Origin: a virus
Strand: one strand, 5' to 3'
IMG/VR virus record: IMGVR_UViG_3300027842_000016
Location: 1 to 58,094 of that record
Length of the DNA stretch: 58,094 nucleotides
The translations under genes were made by a program, and so were the position numbers. The notes below the pieces were generated by a model, which was not told where the DNA came from, did no database searches, and saw only the letters and a program-made list of their open reading frames with translations. Below, one piece after another: positions 14,671 to 23,914 of the stretch (positions are counted from its first letter, which is position 1; the number at the start of each line of letters is the position of its first letter).

Positions 14671-15854
14671 TATCTGATACCTAGCGGATCATTCGCAGCG
14701 GGTGCGCCCCCTGGTGCTGGGGCTGTGCCGCCGGTCGGAGCTGCGGCCCCGGCTGGCGCTGAAAGCTCCTGCTTCGCCTCTGTGATAGCTGGTCCTGCCC
14801 CGGCTGACAGCCCGGCCATGACTGTGCCGGTCTTGTCCTGAAGCATCTGCTGCCACCGGGCTGGGTCCTTCTGAATAATCTTCTTGTAACCAGCCTGTTC
14901 GGACTGGATGTCTGACACGAGCATGTTCTCCGAACTCACAAGGAGTCGACTGATGAGCTGGGTCAGGTATTGGCGCTGGTTACCGATGTCGCCCTGGAAG
15001 AAACTGAACTTGCCGGTGTACTTGGAGATGACCTTGTTGATCTCGTCCTTCGCCGTCAAAAATGATGTCGCGTCCTTGCCTGTGACGGGCGGAACGCCGC
15101 CTTGGAAGATACCCGCGATGTCGTCATGCACGAACCCAAGGACCTGGGGCGTCAATGGCTGACCGTTGGTCATTTCGTTTAGAGCACGAGTGGCACGCTG
15201 CACAGCTTGGACGAGCGAGTTGCCACGGCTCGTGCGCGTGTATTTATTGATCTCCGCGTCGAGCTTCTGCCACTGCTTCTCATCGGCCTCTGATTCCTTG
15301 AGATCGACTCCGGCTTCCTTGGCAGCAATGCCTTCGCCACCGGCTCGGATATACTGTGTCTCCCCAGTGTTGGGGTCTACGAACGCTTGATAGGACTGCC
15401 CGGAGATGAGAGGCTTACCGGCCTCGTCCACCTTCCCGGCCTTAACGTCCTCGTCAGTCGCCACAAATGGTTGTCCTGCCCGCTGAGCAAGCTGCTTCTT
15501 TCGGATCACGGTGTCAACCGACTGGCGGCTGACTTCCTTCTGATCACCAATAGAATCTGTGAACGCTTTGATGTCATCGTCACTGACGCCAGCGGCCTTC
15601 AGTTCTCCGACAGCCTCTTGGACAGAAAGAAAGTCTTTCAGCTCCGGGTTGACACCAAGGTCAGCAGCCGACTGGCTCTGCTTCAATTTGAGCTTGGCCT
15701 GGTCAATGAGCGCCTGTTGATACTGCTGTTGCTGGGAGTTCCGTGCAATCTGGTTGGCGAAATCCACATAGGTCATCGCCGGATTGTTATCGTTGAGCCC
15801 CTCGGCCTCATTGGCTTGCTGCTGAGTCGTCTGGATGTTAAAGTTTTCAGCCAT
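14670..15854 (-). CDS. virion protein, probable ejection/internal protein, 394 aa
   Basis: Gln-rich N-terminal third (QTTQQQANEAEG, ARNSQQQQYQQALIDQAKLK) with long helices, charged middle, and a Pro/Gly/Ala C-terminus (PTGGTAPAPGGAPAANDP). No enzymatic motif. The order and composition match internal DNA-transfer proteins. A structural coiled protein of the tail is the alternative. Confidence 0.6.
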   Translation of the reverse strand: MAENFNIQTTQQQANEAEGLNDNNPAMTYVDFANQIARNSQQQQYQQALIDQAKLKLKQSQSAADLGVNPELKDFLSVQEAVGELKAAGVSDDDIKAFTDSIGDQKEVSRQSVDTVIRKKQLAQRAGQPFVATDEDVKAGKVDEAGKPLISGQSYQAFVDPNTGETQYIRAGGEGIAAKEAGVDLKESEADEKQWQKLDAEINKYTRTSRGNSLVQAVQRATRALNEMTNGQPLTPQVLGFVHDDIAGIFQGGVPPVTGKDATSFLTAKDEINKVISKYTGKFSFFQGDIGNQRQYLTQLISRLLVSSENMLVSDIQSEQAGYKKIIQKDPARWQQMLQDKTGTVMAGLSAGAGPAITEAKQELSAPAGAAAPTGGTAPAPGGAPAANDPLGIR

Positions 15855-15866
15855 TAGATTCTCCCC

Positions 15867-16862
15867 TTACGCGAGCAGCCCAGCATACGCCGGAGCCGCC
15901 GATGGACCATAGTTGCTTCCCGGAGGAGGCGTTGAAGCCAATCCCTGTTGGAAGAGGCTGGCATAGTCTTGTCCGCCACCTGTGTTACCGCCCGATGTTC
16001 CTGGCTGTGCCAGGGCTGAGAACAAATTCGCTCCTGTGCCGACTAGGCCGTTAACGACGGCTGCCTGGTTGGCGTTCTGAGCCACAGCATTCTCGTATGC
16101 GGCGTTGGAGCCGATGCCTTGGAGGGCAAGGGTCTGGCCCGTCTGCGTGCGCGACTGATTGATCAACTCCGCCAGCTGGTTCTGCAAGTCCTGACGACCC
16201 GACTGAAGGATTTGAGTAGCCTGGTCCTTGCTCATGCCGAAGATGGAATTGGCCGTGGCGTCATCCATCGCGGCAATCTTGTTCAGCGCGGCTTGCACAT
16301 TCTGTTGCTGGGCAGTCAGCTGGGAGCCCGTTACATTGGCCGCTTGCTGGCCGAACTGCAAGGCTGGTGCGATTGTGGCGTTCGTGATGGCGCGAGCCGC
16401 AGCACCACGGTTCAACCCGCCCGATCCGGCAAGGTTGGCCTTCAAAGCGTTGATGGTCCCCGGCAAAGTCGAGTAGTCCTGAGTCCGCAGAGCAGCGAGA
16501 GTGGCCTGGACGGCAGGGGAATTGGGGCCGTAAAGATTCTGTGTGTTGGTCAGGAGGTTCTGACCGATGCCAGTCGTGGCCCCTTGAAGCGTGGTTCCAG
16601 CCGTGCCCAAGGACGCCTTGTACTGCGCGTATAGAGGTTGAAGGTCAACTGGGAGCTGCTTGATGAGCTGTTGTTCATTCTGACCGGCTTTCGCTATGGT
16701 GTTGAATAGCGCGGCAAGATCAGGAGTGGGCTGACTGCGATCCCCATTCAAGAGGCCCGCGAGAACTCCACCCGCCCCTCCAATGACCGCTCCCCACGGT
16801 CCACCCACTGCTCCACCAGCGGCAGCGCCTTGAGCGCCATTTTGAACAACTTGATCAGCCAT
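15867..16862 (-). CDS. virion protein with glycine-zipper N-terminus, probable ejection protein
   Basis: 331 residues. Residues 9-40 (GAQGAAAGGAVGGPWGAVIG and following GGAGGVLAGLL) form a glycine-zipper helical hairpin typical of phage ejection proteins that insert into membranes. The rest is Ala/Gln/Asn-rich helix ending in a Gly/Pro/Ser tail. The glycine zipper is the strongest evidence that this trio makes the DNA-transfer channel. Confidence 0.68.
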   Translation of the reverse strand: MADQVVQNGAQGAAAGGAVGGPWGAVIGGAGGVLAGLLNGDRSQPTPDLAALFNTIAKAGQNEQQLIKQLPVDLQPLYAQYKASLGTAGTTLQGATTGIGQNLLTNTQNLYGPNSPAVQATLAALRTQDYSTLPGTINALKANLAGSGGLNRGAAARAITNATIAPALQFGQQAANVTGSQLTAQQQNVQAALNKIAAMDDATANSIFGMSKDQATQILQSGRQDLQNQLAELINQSRTQTGQTLALQGIGSNAAYENAVAQNANQAAVVNGLVGTGANLFSALAQPGTSGGNTGGGQDYASLFQQGLASTPPPGSNYGPSAAPAYAGLLA

Positions 16863-16874
16863 GTTATTTCTCCA

Positions 16875-17135
16875 TTAAATTGCCGTGAAGGCCGGTGACT
16901 TGAACCAGCCACGGTTTGTCTTTACGACCAGATAGACTGAACTTCCTGTGTCCACGATTGACACCTGCTGCAACGAGCCGTCCGTGGACTTAGGGTTCGA
17001 CGTTAAAATCAGGTGGTCGTGCGCCGCCCGGAACAAGTCCGACAGCGAGTATTGGATCGTCGCCGTGTAGTCGATCAGCATTGGCCTGTCCTCCTGCGTC
17101 GGAGGGTTGAGCGGCTTGCGCTGTGACTTAGCCAT
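16875..17135 (-). CDS. hypothetical virion-region protein, 86 aa
   Basis: The start at 17135 is chosen because it overlaps the stop of the large tail protein. The earlier in-frame start reads through that gene. A basic head (AKSQRKPLNPPTQEDRP) precedes a beta-rich body (SIVDTGSSVYLVVKTNRGWF). No family recognised. Confidence 0.6.
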   Translation of the reverse strand: MAKSQRKPLNPPTQEDRPMLIDYTATIQYSLSDLFRAAHDHLILTSNPKSTDGSLQQVSIVDTGSSVYLVVKTNRGWFKSPAFTAI

Positions 17136-20100
17136 TGTTGAGGAACCGTCCCTTGCGAGCGTACATCGAGGGCTCGAAATTGATGATGGAGGCCGGGAAT
17201 GAATCATTCGACGTGATGCGGAACATCAGCGTCCTGCCCGGCACGAGCGTACCGGCGTCCGGCACGAAGATCGTGACGAATTCCATCCCGCTGGTGTTGG
17301 TCTGGTATCCAAATGACCCGAACTCGTTGAACATCTCGATCCAGGTGTTTCCACGATCAGTTGAGTAGTAGGCATGGAACAGAGTCCCGGTGTGGATGCC
17401 AGTGACCTTCATGCCACGAGCGATCTTGAGGAACATATTGTCCCTCTCGCTCCAAGCCTTCGTCCGAACGTCCATCGAGATCGGAGTGCCGTTGTCCGTA
17501 GGGGCGATGAACCCGTTGTAGATGTTTCCGTTCGTCCCGTCCGTGAAGTAAAGCGTGTTGAAGTAAAGGAGCAAAGTGCCCACAGAATTGTCTTTCTGTA
17601 TGCGAAACTTCCCGAACTGATCCAGCTGGATCAGCACATTGTTAAAGTTCGATCCGATGGTGGCCACAGACAGGTAGTAGGTCTTGTTGAAGAACAGGCT
17701 TGCAGCCCTGACACCTGACGCGCCGGTCCCCACAAACCAGTTGACTGTGATCGAGGTGACCTCTGGCGAGGCATTGGCCGAGGCCGTAAACACCAGCTTC
17801 CACTGAAGGAATTCCTGCGGGGTCAAATTCGGGAACGTTCCATTCGGGACGAGCACATAGCTCGCTGACGAGAGTCCGCCAGATGACGAGGCGGTGCGGA
17901 TGTACATCGTGACGGTCCCGACCCCGGAGTTGCTCTGCTCGAACTGCATAGTGCTGAACCCGGCTGGGGTCGTGCCTGTGTCAATGGGGCTGCTCTCAAT
18001 AGTTGACATCAAGTTCCAGGTCAAGGCCACGTCCGAGATGGACGGGCTTGTCGTGTTGCCAGGGTCGGTGGAGATGATGAACTGAATCTTCGCCCACGGC
18101 TGAGTCACCGCGCTGCCTATCGGGCCGAAGCTCGAATAGGTGATGTTGTCAGGCGACGTGGCAATGGCCAACGTCACACTGGTGTTGTTCGGCACGTTGC
18201 CAGAGAAGGTGAGCGTCCCCCACCCGGTATTGTCCGTGGTGGCATGGATCGGCTGGGACACCCAGGTCGCGGTGGTGCTGAAGTAAATCGTTGGTGCGCT
18301 GACAGACGGGACGTTCCGGCTGTCGGACGTGTTGATCGTGATGATGACCTGCCAGTACCGTAGGCCGGTCAACGTCAAGGCCAATGTGCCATTGGGGCTA
18401 CTGAAAGTCTGCGTGTTAGGACTTCCCATCCCAGGACTCGCTGAGGTGTACACAGTGACGCTGGACGACGTGACGCCGCCAGGGTACGAGCCGGAGATCA
18501 CGAGGCTCGCGGGAACGCTCGATATGGCCCCACAGTCATAGACTGGGGACGACCAAGTTCCTGATTCGGGAACCGGGGTCACGGTGTAGGTGTATGCGCC
18601 GGTCAAAGAAATAGGTGGTGAACTGGCATGGGGTGGTGAGAACGGAGCCCAAGTCACGCCGTTAGCAATCGCGTATGCCGAAAATCCTGCACTCCAAGTG
18701 CTGCTCTGTCCTGCCTCGCTGAAGAACCCTTGTCCTTGGCCAACCACAGTTCCAAGGCTGATGACGATCCAGTACCGCGTCCCGCCAGTCAGGCTAACGT
18801 TGAGCGTGGCCGGAGGAATGTTCAAAGGAGTGTCGCTCGACACTGGGCGGCTGAAAGTCTGAGAGGCCAGTGAGGAGCCTGGCAGTCCACCCACATCCGT
18901 GTAGACAGCGACCGTCACAGGAACGGTGCTGGGGCTGCCGAAAGCAAAGCTGTTCAAATCGAATCCAGAGACTGTGCCAAGCACGCCGGTCAAGGACGGA
19001 ACGAATGGCTGAGCGACCTTCGCACAGTTGTAGAAGGTGTTCAATGCCTCGTTGAAGAAGTTCGCCTTGAACGTCTCGCCATGCGACTCGCCAGTGAAGT
19101 TTCCTCCGCCCGGCAGTGTCACATTGGGGCCGGAAATCTGAGCTTGACCTCCAAGCACGCCGCTTCCCAACGATGGAGCAAACAGAGTCGGCGCTTCAGC
19201 AAAGTTTGAATCTGAGGTCTTGATGTTCGTCACGACTGATCCGCCAAGCCAATCTGAGGTTTGGTTATACTCTGACTCCGGGTTGATGGTCGTGATCGTC
19301 CCAGGGAGGGAAAGGATGTCTATCCCCTGCGTGTACGTGTCCCCAAGGTACTGAGGTTGCGAGTTCTGCGTGTTCTTGTTAGTCGAGTAGTTAACCTGTG
19401 CCAGATTCAGGTTAACAAGGTCCTGAATGAAGTCCGATCCATACTCGACTGTGTATCCGTTGGAATAGTAGAGTCCTTTGTCCGAGAGCCACCAAAGCGT
19501 TGGGACAGACACGATGCTACGAATCTGAATGGAGCGATTGTCCGTGCAGCCGATGGTGCGGCTGATGTTGTTGTAGAAGAACGTGTCGGGGGTCGTCCCC
19601 TCGATGCTTCCGAAGCTGTGGAGGCCGTGCACGTAGAGCTTGCCGTTGTAAACTGTAATGGCCGTGATGATGTCATCTGACTGGCACACGATGAAGTTGT
19701 CCGGGTCGAAGATGTCCGGGCTACCTGCGTTACTGTAGCGGATCGTGTTCGTCTCGCCGGTAGGAGTGATCCACAGGGAATCCAACCACAAGGCGATCTT
19801 GCTGAACGTCGGTGGCGGGTTGTTGAACTGCGGGATTGCAGTCGGCGTCGCGCCCTGGAACAGCGTGTCATTGAAGCTTGTGGTCGTGTTGTCGCTGATC
19901 GTCGTGAGCAGTAGGAAATTGTTGTCGTTGTTGTCACGATAGATGTTCCGTGCCGTGACACCATACCCACCTATCGGGATGTTCGTCAGTGGTATGGTCT
20001 GGTTCCCAGAGGTCGTGGTCTGGGTAGTTGACGAGGGAGAGCCATTGCTCTCCTCCGATCCGTAGTACACGAACGTGACCTTGTACTTATGAGGCCCTAC

Positions 20101-20625
20101 CGGGACGGAGCCACCAGCTGTGGGCGTGCCAGCAGTCGGGGCAGACCCAGGAGGCTGAGCCCCCATAGGCTTGGTCTTGCCGGTCGTGAAAGAGTAGGTG
20201 ACGCCACCATACACAGTGACGGTATCGTAGACCTGCGGGGCATTGATGCCATTGTCCCCGTACACGCGGTCCTGCGTCGTGGCCCATTCAAAGTTGCCGA
20301 AGGCCGAGTAGCCGGACGTGATCGTGGTGAACAGACCGTTACCCGTCGAGGCAGATAGGACTCCCTGGCCAACCCGGAGAAAGTGCCTTGCACCGCTCTC
20401 GAACACAGCTTCGTATGAGTCCGCAGCCGGGCCTGAAAAGGATGTTCGATTCCATTGAACCCCACCCTGCCTCTTGTCGATCATACCAGTCTGGTCCGTG
20501 ATGAAGTTCTTGGACCCGGCAGTGAACATGTTGTCCAATACCTTCTGGGAGTCAGGCTGATACTTGGAGATGTACGATCCCCACTCCACCTGTTGACCTG
20601 GCAAGATTATAGTTTGTTTGTTCAT
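17128..20625 (-). CDS. large tail protein (hub/nozzle-like with beta-sandwich repeats), 1165 aa
   Basis: The largest gene. The first 400 residues (ISKYQPDSQKVLDNMF, RQGGVQWNRTSF, then IALWLDSLWITPTGETN and IYNGKLYVHG-type strands) recall the beta-propeller-like tail hub of P22-type podoviruses. The middle (about 450-900) is a chain of Thr/Ser-rich beta-sandwich modules of fibronectin or concanavalin type (GTRYWIVISLG, LRYWQVIITINTS). The C-terminal 200 residues are again propeller-like (FHAYYSTDRGNTWIEMFNE). Large size and position after the ejection genes fit a tail hub with adhesive insertions. Confidence 0.65.
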   Translation of the reverse strand: MNKQTIILPGQQVEWGSYISKYQPDSQKVLDNMFTAGSKNFITDQTGMIDKRQGGVQWNRTSFSGPAADSYEAVFESGARHFLRVGQGVLSASTGNGLFTTITSGYSAFGNFEWATTQDRVYGDNGINAPQVYDTVTVYGGVTYSFTTGKTKPMGAQPPGSAPTAGTPTAGGSVPVGPHKYKVTFVYYGSEESNGSPSSTTQTTTSGNQTIPLTNIPIGGYGVTARNIYRDNNDNNFLLLTTISDNTTTSFNDTLFQGATPTAIPQFNNPPPTFSKIALWLDSLWITPTGETNTIRYSNAGSPDIFDPDNFIVCQSDDIITAITVYNGKLYVHGLHSFGSIEGTTPDTFFYNNISRTIGCTDNRSIQIRSIVSVPTLWWLSDKGLYYSNGYTVEYGSDFIQDLVNLNLAQVNYSTNKNTQNSQPQYLGDTYTQGIDILSLPGTITTINPESEYNQTSDWLGGSVVTNIKTSDSNFAEAPTLFAPSLGSGVLGGQAQISGPNVTLPGGGNFTGESHGETFKANFFNEALNTFYNCAKVAQPFVPSLTGVLGTVSGFDLNSFAFGSPSTVPVTVAVYTDVGGLPGSSLASQTFSRPVSSDTPLNIPPATLNVSLTGGTRYWIVISLGTVVGQGQGFFSEAGQSSTWSAGFSAYAIANGVTWAPFSPPHASSPPISLTGAYTYTVTPVPESGTWSSPVYDCGAISSVPASLVISGSYPGGVTSSSVTVYTSASPGMGSPNTQTFSSPNGTLALTLTGLRYWQVIITINTSDSRNVPSVSAPTIYFSTTATWVSQPIHATTDNTGWGTLTFSGNVPNNTSVTLAIATSPDNITYSSFGPIGSAVTQPWAKIQFIISTDPGNTTSPSISDVALTWNLMSTIESSPIDTGTTPAGFSTMQFEQSNSGVGTVTMYIRTASSSGGLSSASYVLVPNGTFPNLTPQEFLQWKLVFTASANASPEVTSITVNWFVGTGASGVRAASLFFNKTYYLSVATIGSNFNNVLIQLDQFGKFRIQKDNSVGTLLLYFNTLYFTDGTNGNIYNGFIAPTDNGTPISMDVRTKAWSERDNMFLKIARGMKVTGIHTGTLFHAYYSTDRGNTWIEMFNEFGSFGYQTNTSGMEFVTIFVPDAGTLVPGRTLMFRITSNDSFPASIINFEPSMYARKGRFLNNG

Positions 20626-21653
20626 TAGCTTAAGGGTTCCAACTGGTTAAGATTCCTCCATCCGTTAACTGAGGGCGTCACAGGCTTTAACGAAATCCAG
20701 ACCGTAGCGAATAGGCCTGAGTAAAGCTGCACTCCATAAAGCGGGCGTCCGTATAAGGTACTGTATGCGACCAAAGGCTTCGATGAGGTGGTCCACAGTG
20801 ATGGCTTCTGAAGCCGAATGCTGATCCAGTCCTGAACAAGCAGGATGTCGTTCAATGCTTTATTGATGGTCAGCACAATGTGTGCATCCATCGTGTTCAC
20901 AAATTCGGAGAAGATGCGCGAGATGATCAACGCCTTTGAGTCCACGCTGGTGACTGTTTCTGTCAAAGCTTTTTGAACCGTGCGCGAAAAGGTATCGGCC
21001 AATGTCATGATCTCGGTCTTGCTCAGCCGGGAAGTCTTTGCAATCGCGTCAGCTGTGGTCACCACATCGGCAAATGACTTTCCAAATGCAATCTGGAACA
21101 CCTCGGCAAGGGTCATTGAGTCAGACAAGGCTTTGGTAGTCCGCACAACGGTTTGATCGGACAAGAAGTTGAGGTCACTGAGGACCTTCATCATGCGGAT
21201 CACAGCAGCATCAGATGGTGTTACGGAATCGGACAAAGGCTTGTTGACGCTCTTGGCAATGGCGTCGCTTGAGGTCGTCGAGTCGCTCAAGGCCTTGCTC
21301 GTGCTCAAAGTCTTGCTGTCAGTCGGCGTAACCGTGTCAGACAGTGGTTTGGTCGTGTTGACCTGAGTTGCATCCACGGATGTTAGCGAATCACTAACAG
21401 GCTTCTGCAAGGTAATCGCCTTGGCGTCCGCCAGGGTCATGGTGTCCGTCTTTACGACCTGCATGATCGTTATGTAAGCGTCCAGCAAGCTCATTGCATC
21501 CGAGAGAGGCTTGGTAACATCATTGCCGAGGGAGTCGGCCTGGCTGATCGTCTCGCTGAAGTTAAACTGGATCGTTACCGGGTCAAAGTTCTCGCTGTAG
21601 AGGGTGTTGCTGTAGAGCCGGTTGCCATATAGGACTGGTGTCAGGTTTGACAT
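20625..21653 (-). CDS. tail/fibre protein with fourteen tandem 18-residue repeats
   Basis: 342 residues. Residues 30-282 form about 14 tandem units of 18 residues (one of 19) with consensus K-x-L-S-D-S-V-T-x-x-D-A-x-x-x-x-x-x. The unit keeps Ser-Asp and Asp-Ala at fixed spacing. The C-terminal 60 residues are Trp/Tyr/Leu-rich (TLYGRPLYGVQLYSG) and echo the N-terminal YGNRLYSNTLYS, possibly two interaction ends of a rod. Repeats of this style occur in extended phage and surface proteins. A trimeric fibre shaft is the likely role. Confidence 0.75.
   Translation of the reverse strand: MSNLTPVLYGNRLYSNTLYSENFDPVTIQFNFSETISQADSLGNDVTKPLSDAMSLLDAYITIMQVVKTDTMTLADAKAITLQKPVSDSLTSVDATQVNTTKPLSDTVTPTDSKTLSTSKALSDSTTSSDAIAKSVNKPLSDSVTPSDAAVIRMMKVLSDLNFLSDQTVVRTTKALSDSMTLAEVFQIAFGKSFADVVTTADAIAKTSRLSKTEIMTLADTFSRTVQKALTETVTSVDSKALIISRIFSEFVNTMDAHIVLTINKALNDILLVQDWISIRLQKPSLWTTSSKPLVAYSTLYGRPLYGVQLYSGLFATVWISLKPVTPSVNGWRNLNQLEPLS
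20808..21566 (-). repeat. coding tandem repeat, about 54-bp unit x 14
   Basis: DNA encoding the 18-residue repeats. The protein periodicity is clear while nucleotide identity between units is modest, so the array is old or selected at the protein level. Unit-number changes by recombination would alter fibre length. Confidence 0.8.
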
Positions 21654-21662
21654 CGGTCCTCC

Positions 21663-22565
21663 TTAGAGATCAGCTGAAGCTGTGATTGAACCGCTTGCCA
21701 ATGATGCTCCGGCAGCATTAGTCCCGCCAGAGATTGTAGCCACAAATGAAACTCCGTCCGTGCCCACAGCGCCAATAATTGACGGTGAGCTGGCCGCAAA
21801 GTTTGCGTTTGGTTCCAGTAAGTTTATAGAAAATGTATTAAAGGTAATTGTCGGGGCAGCACGCATACTGACTTTAAATAGCCAAACAAGATGTACCTGA
21901 GTTGTTCCAAAACCACCACCGCCAGCCGAGGATTGTGTGGCCACTTGATAGTACCGTTGACACCGTTCCAAATCTTCCTTGGGATTGATCGGGATAAAAC
22001 TTGGTACTGCCGAGCCAAAGGTCAGCATTACAGAATCAAAATAGGCAGTTGAAACCTGGATGGTATCTCCAACAACCACTCCAATACGAACATTGATCTG
22101 TGAAGGCGTGCTTCCAGGCGTGAAAGTTGCTGACAGGGTATGGAATGCACCATCCCCAGGATGGTAGGAAGAAACAGCGAATCCTGATCCATCATTGATA
22201 GTTACACGAAATAGATTGGCAACTGAAGCTTTGACGCGCACGCTCACAGTAAGCGTCTTGCTGGCGTAAGCCAATGGATTCTCGACATTGGTCTGGACAT
22301 AAGCTTCGCCAAAACCAGAACCAAGAGCAGTAATGTCAAATTTTAAAGAATAAAGTCCTGAGTCAACATTGGCAGCAGTAGAGTTCTGTGTGACATTGAT
22401 GGTTGGAGTTCCCGATTTAGTGATATACCAACGATCCGCCGTAAAAGTCCCAGAAGCAGGATTGGAAAATGATGTACCCCTTTGCCAAACCTCAAACCCG
22501 CCATTGTCAATAATATTAGGCTGGACACTGGGAGTTAACGAAGGATCAAGGACTGTTCTGGACAT
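21663..22565 (-). CDS. tail fibre / receptor-binding protein, copy A
   Basis: 300 residues. It begins NIIDNGGFEVWQRGTSF and TADRWYITKSG, an opening shared by many phage fibre C-terminal modules with a carbohydrate-binding jelly-roll. It continues with EDLERCQRYYQVAT, then a variable beta-rich end. It is a paralogue of 22843-23763: the N-terminal two thirds are alike while the last third differs. Likely binds the host surface. Confidence 0.75.
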   Translation of the reverse strand: MSRTVLDPSLTPSVQPNIIDNGGFEVWQRGTSFSNPASGTFTADRWYITKSGTPTINVTQNSTAANVDSGLYSLKFDITALGSGFGEAYVQTNVENPLAYASKTLTVSVRVKASVANLFRVTINDGSGFAVSSYHPGDGAFHTLSATFTPGSTPSQINVRIGVVVGDTIQVSTAYFDSVMLTFGSAVPSFIPINPKEDLERCQRYYQVATQSSAGGGGFGTTQVHLVWLFKVSMRAAPTITFNTFSINLLEPNANFAASSPSIIGAVGTDGVSFVATISGGTNAAGASLASGSITASADL

Positions 22566-22574
22566 GGTATCTCC

Positions 22575-22832
22575 TTATGCCGTCTTAACCAAAGCAAGCT
22601 CTACAGCATCAGCCGTTCCACCAGTTACCGGCCAAGAAGTAATCGCACTACACGATCCACCGATGTCAGCACATTTCAAATTGATGGTCTGATTACCCTG
22701 GCCATAAGTTGCATGGACATTCAAGTCCACACCCGAAGCAGATACCCCACAGACATCACACAGAAGGTCAGCAGCATGGGTGCTGTGATTAGTCTTGGGC
22801 GTCCCATCGGAATTTCGTTGAAGTTTAATCAT
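22575..22832 (-). CDS. small CxxC protein between the two fibre genes, 85 aa
   Basis: AGGAGAG precedes ATG 22832, so the longer in-frame extension is rejected. LCDVCGVS and later LKCADIGGSC provide four Cys for a metal site or disulfides, with STHAADLLCD as the conserved-looking head. It sits between paralogous receptor-binding genes and may be a fibre chaperone or accessory protein. No family recognised. Confidence 0.6.
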   Translation of the reverse strand: MIKLQRNSDGTPKTNHSTHAADLLCDVCGVSASGVDLNVHATYGQGNQTINLKCADIGGSCSAITSWPVTGGTADAVELALVKTA

Positions 22833-22842
22833 TGTTCTCTCC

Positions 22843-23763
22843 TTACATGTCTGCTGAAGCAGTCCAATTAGCGGAAACATCTACAAGTTCCCAGGTCGTT
22901 TGATCAGAAGTTCTAGCCCACGCATCTAAAAATTCAGAGGTGCTGATACTTGCTGCGCTAACCGTCCAGTTTGTACTGTCCACTGAACTACCTGATCCAG
23001 TCGTAGGAAGATGGCGCAATAGTGCGAATTTATTAGTAAAAGTAACCGTTGGAGCAACTCGCATTGATACACGAAAAGGAACCGTCGTATTAGTTCCTTG
23101 ATTTGAAGCATCTTGTCGCCAAATCGGTGACCAGTGGTCTAAATTTCCAAGCTGGTAGTAACGTTGACATCGTTCCAAGTCAACTTCAGGATGAAGAACC
23201 TGGAACACAGGAGTTCCTGTTCCCACAGTCAGGATCGCTGAGTCAACATAGCTGTGCCCGGTCCCTGATGGAGGCTGCGATGGCCATCCGATGTAGATAC
23301 GCAGGGAAGTGGCAGATGCACTGATGGTTCGTGTACATGTCAGCGTCTCAAAGTTGCCGCTTCCACTGTGGTTATTTCCAGCCGTCACTCCGCCAATTCC
23401 GTCAAATAGTTCAATATGAAATCCTGTCAAGCTGGTCTTTACTCGGACCGAACAAGTCACGGTCTTTCCAGCATAAGCTAGATAATTCTCGATCAGCTGC
23501 TTGATGCTGGCGCTAGCAGTCCCCACAGTTGTGATATTCATGTCTAAGGAGAAGGAGCCAGAATCGACATTCGCAGAGTTCTGAGAAATTGTCATGACAG
23601 CACCACCACTCATGTCTGTTTCCCAGCGGTCAGCTGTATAGACATTGTTTGTGGAGAGACCAGCAAAAGAAGTGCCACGCTGCCATATTTCAAATCCCCC
23701 GTTGTCTAGGATGTTAACTTGGTTCGATGGGGACTGTGTAGGATCAAGTACAGTTGCGCTCAT
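22843..23763 (-). CDS. tail fibre / receptor-binding protein, copy B
   Basis: 306 residues, a paralogue of 21663-22565: it shares NGGFEIWQRGTSF, TADRWET, SGSFSLDMNITT, LAYAGKTVTCSVRVK and EVDLERCQRYYQ at the same spacing. The C-terminal third is unrelated in detail, as expected for receptor-contact domains diversifying after duplication. Confidence 0.75.
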   Translation of the reverse strand: MSATVLDPTQSPSNQVNILDNGGFEIWQRGTSFAGLSTNNVYTADRWETDMSGGAVMTISQNSANVDSGSFSLDMNITTVGTASASIKQLIENYLAYAGKTVTCSVRVKTSLTGFHIELFDGIGGVTAGNNHSGSGNFETLTCTRTISASATSLRIYIGWPSQPPSGTGHSYVDSAILTVGTGTPVFQVLHPEVDLERCQRYYQLGNLDHWSPIWRQDASNQGTNTTVPFRVSMRVAPTVTFTNKFALLRHLPTTGSGSSVDSTNWTVSAASISTSEFLDAWARTSDQTTWELVDVSANWTASADM

Positions 23764-23764
23764 G

Positions 23765-23914
23765 TTATCTTCCTTGGTGTGCGGCTAGATAGGCATCATA
23801 CGTGGCCTTATCCACAAAAGTGGTAGAGCGACCCAGTTCCGCACGAAGTGATGTCACAGTGGCAGAGTCCATTCCCTCGTACATGCAACCATCTGATGTA
23901 TAAAGTGTAGACAT
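23765..23914 (-). CDS. 49-aa hypothetical protein
   Basis: The start overlaps the stop of the large fibre gene (TAATG), with AGGAGGG upstream. The sequence contains MYEGMDSATVTSLRAELGRS and DKATYDAYLAAHQGR. The stop is one base before the start of copy B. Possibly a small tail or assembly protein. Function unknown. Confidence 0.6.
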   Translation of the reverse strand: MSTLYTSDGCMYEGMDSATVTSLRAELGRSTTFVDKATYDAYLAAHQGR

